Assembly: GCA_030068075.1 (NCBI GenBank)
Contig: CM057828.1
Location: 113,263,699 to 113,327,698, forward strand
Reading direction: 5' to 3'
DNA: 64,000 nucleotides
Source: Paguma larvata
Taxonomy: Eukaryota; Chordata; Mammalia; Carnivora; Viverridae
Part shown: piece after piece, positions 58,603 to 64,000 of the stretch
Layout of the letters: the number at the start of each line of letters is the position of its first letter
Numbering within the stretch: the first letter of the stretch is position 1
The notes under the pieces: generated by a model
Seen by the model: only the letters and a program-made list of their open reading frames with translations
The model's database searches: none
What the model was told of the DNA's origin: nothing
Position numbers and translations under genes: made by a program

Positions 58603-58770
58603 CTTCCTTCCTCCTGAGTATTCTCACTGAAATGTCTGTCATGATTCATCTGTTGTAGACTACCAGTTAGGGAATAGGCCTTTTCAAATACTCGTGTAAT
58701 CACAGGTTCTGATGATGTCCATTTTTCATTTTCATCTTCCTTTAACTTCGTAATATGCAAAACAGGTTCA
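58603..58770 (-). CDS. ANKRD26: ANKRD26-like exon (most upstream exon seen)
   Basis: 168-nt exon. The acceptor follows a T-rich run ending AG, and the donor is GGAAG|GTAAAA. Read in the phase required by the next exon it is open and begins EPVLHITKLKEDENEKW. It then passes through VFEKAYSLTGSLQQMNHDRH and ends in NTQEEG plus a split Arg codon. The stretch is acidic and charged, as expected of the linker before the family's coiled coil. Upstream exons (ankyrin repeats) must lie beyond 64000 or in sequence I could not recognise. The acceptor abuts a short aaaaatccatt direct repeat at 58777-58802. Confidence 0.7.
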
Positions 58771-59440
58771 CTACTTAAAAAAAATCCATTAAAAATCCAT
58801 TAAAAAGCCAATGTTTCCTAATAATTTTACTGATAAAGAATAAAAAGACAATTTTCCTAAAATTCTGAATTTAACCATCTGGCTTAATTTATTAATTCTC
58901 AGAATAGTTACAAAGTACCAACCAAATATAAGGAAATACACATCTGTTGCTTCAAACACAGATAAATACACAATTATACCACAATGTGATTTGTAAGAGC
59001 CGATGTCTGAAAAGCTGTGATTGAGGACAAGAAACGCTTTATTGAAGAGGGAAAATAAACAAGAGCGGTCACCAGGAAAAGAAATGGGAGAAAACCGTTT
59101 TCTTAGAGATTAGAATGTGAGCATAAAGATTATATAGATGGAATATAGGTGCTTTGAAAGAGAAAGTATAAACTCTAAGGAATTTGGGGGAAAAAAGCAT
59201 AAAATACATGGAAGCAAGTAGTAAGAAATCAGTCAGGAAAGAAATTCTTAAGAATCTTGAATATTACACTAAAAAGTTAGAGTTCTCTGCGAAAAGGCAG
59301 TGACTCTTAGACATGAAATAATTGGATTTGCGCTATATTTTTGGTTTTGCTTTTAAATATAAAAATGCTTAATTTTAACGAAGTTTTAAATAGCATGAGG
59401 TCCATAAAACATGAAAGAAGAAATTAGGGAAATATTTTAG
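58771..59440. other. Upstream intron or flank, no exon seen
   Basis: Unique-looking. No further ANKRD26-type exon could be recognised here. Confidence 0.4.
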
Positions 59441-59456
59441 GGGAAAAACTACTTTT
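59441..59456. repeat. Target-site duplication, left copy
   Basis: gggaaaaactactttt, identical to 62151-62166. The empty site would read cttttaaaacg, a canonical L1 endonuclease TTTT/AA site, with the poly(A) end joined on the correct side. Confidence 0.9.
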
Positions 59457-59562
59457 GTTTTGTTTTTGTTTTTGTTTTTATTTAAATCGTTTATTTTCTT
59501 TTTTTTAATTTTCTGATAGTTTATTTTCAGATTGGTTTACATATAACACCCAGTGTTCATCC

Positions 59563-61590
59563 CAACTCAGATGTTTCCTTCCTGTTTCTCTTTCTGTTTT
59601 GAATGATCTCCTTTGATGTTTTCTATATTTTCTTTTTTTTCTTGTAGACTGCAGTCAGTAGGTACAAAAATGTAGTTTTATGCCTTTTTAAAACATTCAT
59701 GTATGTATACTGCTTTTCTTCTTCACCTTGAATCCTGGTCTCTGCTTTATAGCCAATATTTAATAATGGATTAATTTTTTATGTTGCCTTACTGAAATGG
59801 ATATTAATAACTTATGTATAAGATCTCTTAATACAGTTACCATAGTAACCCGTTAACTGTCATGTGTGTCATAAAAATTTTCTTTGTATTTGTTACCCAA
59901 GATTATAAATTAGTTAGTATGCTCTCAAATAATGTGAGATTGGGACAGATGAGAGACCATAATTTACAGATTTGTTTATATGATGGAATATAATATCTAT
60001 TTAAATAATTATTAAAGATTTACTCTTAAAGGACCTAACTCATTGTATACTTTCTACAGATTTAAGAAACTCTTTAAAATGACAAGAAGAAAGTTAAATG
60101 AATATGAAAGTGGAGAGCTTAGTTTCCATGAAGATTTAACCAATCAAATTGAAATGAATATTCAGACTAATAGGTTAAAACATAAGGTAATTTTTAATCA
60201 AATTTTGGGACCTAAAATCACTTAATTGTGGGAAATAAATCAGTGTTTGGAGCTCTGAAATACAGATTTTTCTGTTAATTTTATACTTGACGTCTTAATT
60301 AGTGAAAAGGCCACACTGTTGACTCTCTTATGTATCGAACCCTGGCTGATGATCTAAAGCCAAGCAGCACACTGGTACATAACACCAAACCATTTTTTTT
60401 TTTGGTGGGGGGGGGGGAATAGTTTTATTGAGATATAAGGAATCTAACAAGCAGTTCTCTCACTTAAAGTATGCAGTTCAGTGCCTTTTGTTATATTCAG
60501 AGTACCACAATCTTAGAACATTCCATCACTCTAAAAAGAAATCCTGTACTCTTTAGCTGCCATCCAATGCCAGTTTCCACTTCCTGACTCTTCTTAGCCC
60601 TAAGGAATCACAACCCTCTTTCTGCCTCTATAGATTTGCCTGTTTTATTTTTTTTATTTTTTTTATTTATTTCTTTTTTTTAATTTATAATCGTTTATTT
60701 TCTTTTTTTTTAATTTTATAATAGTTTATTTTCAAATTGGTTTACATATAACACCCAGTGTTCATCCCAACATGTGCCCTCTTTAATGCCCGTCACCCCC
60801 TCTCCCCCCTCCCTCATCCCCCTTACCCTCAGTTTGTTCTTAGTCTTTGAGAGTCTCTTATGTTTTATCTCCCTCCCTCTCTGTGTCTTTTCTTTCTTTC
60901 CCCTCTTCCCCTCCCCCTGGTTTTTGCTTAGTCTCACAAAGTCCACCTATTCGTGGAAACATATGGTATCTGTCTTTTTCTGACTGACTTATTTCACTTT
61001 ACATAATACCCTCCAGTTCCATCCATGTTGCTACACATGGCCAGATTTCATTTTTTCTCATTGCCAAGTAGTAGTCCATTATATATATGTACCACATCTT
61101 CTTTATCCACTCGTTGGTTGATGGGCACTTGGTCTCTTTCCATGATTTGGCTATTGTCGAAAGTGCTGCTGTGAACATTGGGGTACACGTGCTCCTATGC
61201 ATCAGCATTCCTGTGTCTCTTGGGTAGATTCCTAGCAGTGCTATTGCTGGATCATAGGGTAGCTCTATTTTCATTTTTTTGAGGAACCTCCACACCGTTT
61301 TCCAGAGTGGCTGCACCAGTTTGCATTCCCACCAACAGTGTAGGAGGGTGCCTACTTCTCCACATCCTCGCCAGCATCTATAGTTTCCTGATTTGTTCAT
61401 TTTAGCCACTCTGACTGGTGTGAGGTGTTATCTCAATGTGGTTTTGATTTGTCTTTCCCTGATGATAAGTGACATTGAGGATCGTTTCATGTGTCTGTTG
61501 GCCATCTGAATGTCCTCTTTGGAGAAGTGTCTATTCATATCTTCCATCCATTTCTTCACGGGGTTGTTTGTTTTTTGGGTGTGGAGTTTG
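59563..61590 (-). repeat. Inverted copy of 22797-24822
   Basis: Reverse complement of the young L1 3' end, its tail, the 23741 target duplication and about 1.07 kb of downstream gene sequence. By eye the non-L1 part differs by about two substitutions plus homopolymer length. L1 sequence above about 61000 differs more, rising to several percent near 61440-61590. Confidence 0.93.
60060..60186 (+). pseudogene. ANKRD26: Inverted copy of ANKRD26-like exon 24200-24326
   Basis: All 127 nt appear identical to the exon, including CTACAG and GTAATT splice sites, but on the opposite strand to the gene. It cannot be used in the gene's own transcript; it could be only in an antisense transcript. Confidence 0.93.
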
Positions 61591-62150
61591 TAAATCGTTT
61601 ATTTTCAAATTGGTTTACATATAACACCTAGTGTTCATCCCAAAAAGTGCCCTCTTCAATGCCCGACACCCCCTCTCTCCCCTCCCTCACCCTCAGTTTG
61701 TTTAGTCTTTGAGAGTCTCTTATGTTTTATCTCCCTCCCTCTGTCTTTTTTTCCTTTCCACTCTTTCCCTCCCCCATGGTTTTTACTAAATCTTTCAAAA
61801 TCCACCTATGCGTGGAAACATATGGTATCAATCTTTCTCTACTGACTTATTTCACTCAGCATAATACCCTCCAGTTCCATCCATGTTGCTACACATGGCC
61901 AGATTTCATTTTTCTCATTGCCACGTAGTAGTCCATTGTATATATATACCACATCTTCTTTATCAATTCGTCAGTTGATGAACACTTGGTCTCTTCCCAT
62001 GATTTGGCTACTGTCGAAAATGCTGCTATGAACATTGGGGTACACGTGCCCCTATGCATCAGCACTCGTGTGTCTCTTTGATAGATTCCTAGCAGTGCTA
62101 CTGCTGGGTCATAGGGTAGCTCTATTTTCATTTTGAGGAACCTCCACACT

Positions 62151-62166
62151 GGGAAAAACTACTTTT
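62151..62166. repeat. Target-site duplication, right copy
   Basis: gggaaaaactactttt, the partner of 59441-59456. Confidence 0.9.
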
Positions 62167-62199
62167 AAAACGCCCAATATGTCAGAGTGATATCAGTAT

Positions 62200-63668
62200 C
62201 AGCAATGAATAAGCTATACCTCGTTATGTCCCCTCACCTACAACAAACTGGCATCTATCCATCCACGGACAAAACTGCCTTTGTAGGAGCTGTGGGATCT
62301 AGCACCATATACCTAGGGACCTAGGCAAAGTCTTCCCTGCCTGTGCACCAGGTAACAGGCATACATACTCCAGGCTAAGCTGTGGACCTAGCAGTAGCCC
62401 ATAAACTGCCTCCAAGCCCCTCCCTCTCAGCCACATCTGGGAGTCCCTAGAAAACAGTGTCTAAGATAATCACCCATGGATGAGAGAGCCTTTTTGGAAA
62501 ACCAGGTTTCCAGCAGAGAATTTGCAGCACACCACTGGAGCAAAAATGTCAGGTTTGGACACACCAAAGAGGTAGTCACTAAAGACTGGAGGAGGTGACT
62601 GCTACTTCAAATGCAAAGACAGCGATGCAAAATTGCAAGGAATACAAAATAGTAAGGAAATAGGATACTACCAAAGGATCACAATAATCTTTTCGTAATT
62701 AATCCAAAACACACAGAGATCTGTAATTTCTTGAAAAGAGAATTCAAAAGAGCACTTTGAAGGAAACTCAATGAGCTACAAGAAAACACGAAAAGCCCAT
62801 TCAATAAAATCAGAAAAATACTATATGAATAAAATGAGAGGTTTACAAAGAGCGGGAAATATTAAAAATAACTAAACAAAAATCCTGGAGCTGAAGAGTA
62901 TAATGAATGAGATGAAAAAAAGCAAGAGTGATCATTGACAGGAAAATGGATGAAGCAAAAAAAAAAATTCTGTGAATTGAAAGACAAGAACTTTCAAATT
63001 ATCCGATCAGCATAGAACAAAGTGAAAACAAATGAAAAAGACTGAGGAAAGACTGTGTTTACAAGTGAACCGTCCTAAGGCTACTAGCATTTCTCTCCAG
63101 AAACCTTACCAGCCAGGAGAAAGTGGGATCACATATTCAAAGTGCTGAGAAAGACGACTACCAATCAAGAATACTTTACTCAGTAAAATTATCCTTCAGA
63201 AATCAACCAAAAAAGATAAATTTGATACAACACATTAACACAATAAAAAAATTAGATGATCATCCCAATATGTGCAGAAAAAGCATTTGACAAAATTCAA
63301 CATCTTTTTACGATAAAAACTCTCAATGAAGTGGGTATTGGATTATCACACCTAAACATATGAAGTCCAATATGATAAGCCCACAGCTGATATCATATGC
63401 AGTGGTCAAAAACTGAAAGCTTTTACTCTAAGTTCAAGAACAATGCGAAGCTGCCCACTCTTTACCACTCCTATTCAACATGACAACCCAAGTCCTAGCC
63501 AGAGCAGTCAGAAACGAAAAAGAAATAAAAGACATCCAAATCGGAAAGAAAGAAATGAAACTGTCGTCGTTTGCAGATGATATGATCTTTATATAGATAA
63601 TCCTGAAGATAGCACGAAAAGGCTGCTAGAACTAGTAAACACGAAGGATAAAATCAACATAAAGATGC
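62200..63668 (+). mobile_element. Old L1 (ORF1 region then ORF2 RT fragment)
   Basis: Heavily decayed. The 62870-63000 region looks like ORF1 coiled-coil DNA. 63240-63660 resembles the RT domain, including gcagaaaaagcatttgacaa and a tttgcagatgatatgatc (FADD-like) motif followed by stops. Confidence 0.65.
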
Positions 63669-63669
63669 A

Positions 63670-63868
63670 GGGGTGCCTGGGCTTCTGAATTCAGTTAAGA
63701 TCAGATAAGCTTCTAAGCTTCCGAAAGTTAAGCTTCTGTGCTGATAGCTCAGAGCCTAGAGTCTGCTTTGGATTCTGTGTCCTGTCTCTCTCTCTCTCTG
63801 CCCCTCTCCTGCTCAGGCTCTCTCTCTTTCTGTCTCTCTATCAAAAATAAACATTAAAATAAACAGTT
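63670..63868 (+). mobile_element. SINEC, sense, rearranged head
   Basis: ggggtgcctgg head, then a scrambled stretch with agcttct repeated three times (63708-63735), then a normal body and tail. Confidence 0.85.
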
Positions 63869-63872
63869 TTTA

Positions 63873-64000
63873 AATTTTTTTTAACGTTTATTTATTTTTG
63901 AGAGAGAGAGACAGGGCATGAGCATGGGAGGGGCAGAGAGAGAGGGAGACACAGAATCCGAAGCAGGCTCCAGGCTCTGAGCAGTCAGCACAGAGCCCGA
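63873..64000 (-). mobile_element. SINEC, antisense, cut by window end
   Basis: Antisense tail, (GA)n block and gctccaggctctgagcagtc body; the head lies beyond the window. Forms an inverted pair with the preceding SINE. Confidence 0.95.

Larger units (their letters stand above)
4842..58770 (-). pseudogene. ANKRD26: ANKRD26-family gene, 3' part, broken reading frame
   Basis: Sixteen exons plus one decayed exon were joined by eye on the minus strand using AG/GT borders, codon phase and similarity to mammalian ANKRD26 and its relatives (POTE, CCDC144). The product is almost entirely heptad-rich coiled coil, with hallmark stretches such as [36 protein letters not shown] and the C-terminal LRKNYMI. 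In the known family, N-terminal ankyrin repeats (not in this window) precede the coiled coil. ANKRD26 sits at centriolar distal appendages and recruits PIDD1. Three lesions break the frame here (38191-38327, 29010-29102, 15771-16061), while all other exons are open and correctly phased. It could be a young unprocessed pseudogene, a paralogue truncated after the coiled-coil middle, or a functional gene with assembly errors. Family identity is sure; which paralogue and whether it is functional are not. Confidence 0.7.
59457..62150 (-). mobile_element. Composite L1-mediated insertion carrying ANKRD26 exon copy
   Basis: Read on the minus strand: an L1 ORF2-to-3' UTR piece (62150-61591); a second L1 ORF2-to-tail piece that runs on into unique gene-intron sequence with an exon (61590-59563); then a third, roughly 80-nt L1 3' end and A-rich tail (59562-59457). 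One 16-bp target duplication encloses everything, so I infer a single insertion. The junction at 59562/59563 shares CAAC between L1 and intron sequence. Total length is about 2.7 kb. Confidence 0.85.

Noticed and set aside
60043..60225. Plus-strand frame identical to the minus-strand frame at 24161-24343
   Set aside because: Not a new gene: it is the inverted copy of an ANKRD26-like exon with its intron edges.
59457..62150. Assembly artefact as the sole explanation for the inverted copy
   Set aside because: A 16-bp target duplication, a canonical L1 nick site and L1 tails at the right end would not be expected from a mis-join. It stays possible but is not favoured.

Overview
This is nuclear DNA from a carnivoran, most likely a cat-family (felid) genome. 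The evidence is about thirty copies of a tRNA-derived SINE of the carnivore SINEC type (the sense head reads ggggcgcctgggtggctcag, followed by a CT-rich middle and an A-rich tail), several generations of LINE-1 (L1), and a split vertebrate gene with GT-AG introns. There is no bacterial or viral operon structure.

The only real gene is the 3' part of an ANKRD26-family locus on the minus strand. I traced 16 exons from 58770 down to the stop codon at 4842, plus one exon that has clearly decayed. They encode the long C-terminal coiled coil of this centriolar protein family and its conserved C-terminus (...LRKNYMI). Splice sites and codon phases fit from exon to exon. However, the reading frame is broken in three places: a dead exon at 38191-38327 (stop, 1-nt deletion, lost donor), a 1-nt deletion in the exon at 29010-29102, and an in-frame TGA in the exon at 15771-16061. 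I read this as a recent unprocessed pseudogene, or as a gene now truncated in its C-terminal half. An assembly error cannot be excluded for the single-base lesions.

Layout: 1-4841 lies downstream of the gene (L1 remnants, a MaLR-like LTR, a Tigger-like element). 4842-16061 holds the last five exons. 16062-24200 is an intron with MaLR-like remnants and a nested stack of old L1, SINE and young L1. 24200-40920 holds nine live exons and the dead one. 40921-55598 is a 14.7-kb intron made mostly of L1 layers, SINEs and a ribosomal protein S15A processed pseudogene. 55599-58770 holds the three most upstream exons seen. 58771-64000 contains a composite L1 insertion and further L1 and SINE sequence.

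The most unusual structure is at 59457-62150. This L1-type insertion has a 16-bp target-site duplication and carries an inverted, nearly identical copy of 1.4-2.0 kb of the same locus (22797-24822), including one complete exon with both splice sites. It looks like a chimeric retrotransposition product made by template switching, and it leaves a large near-identical inverted repeat about 35 kb apart inside one gene.
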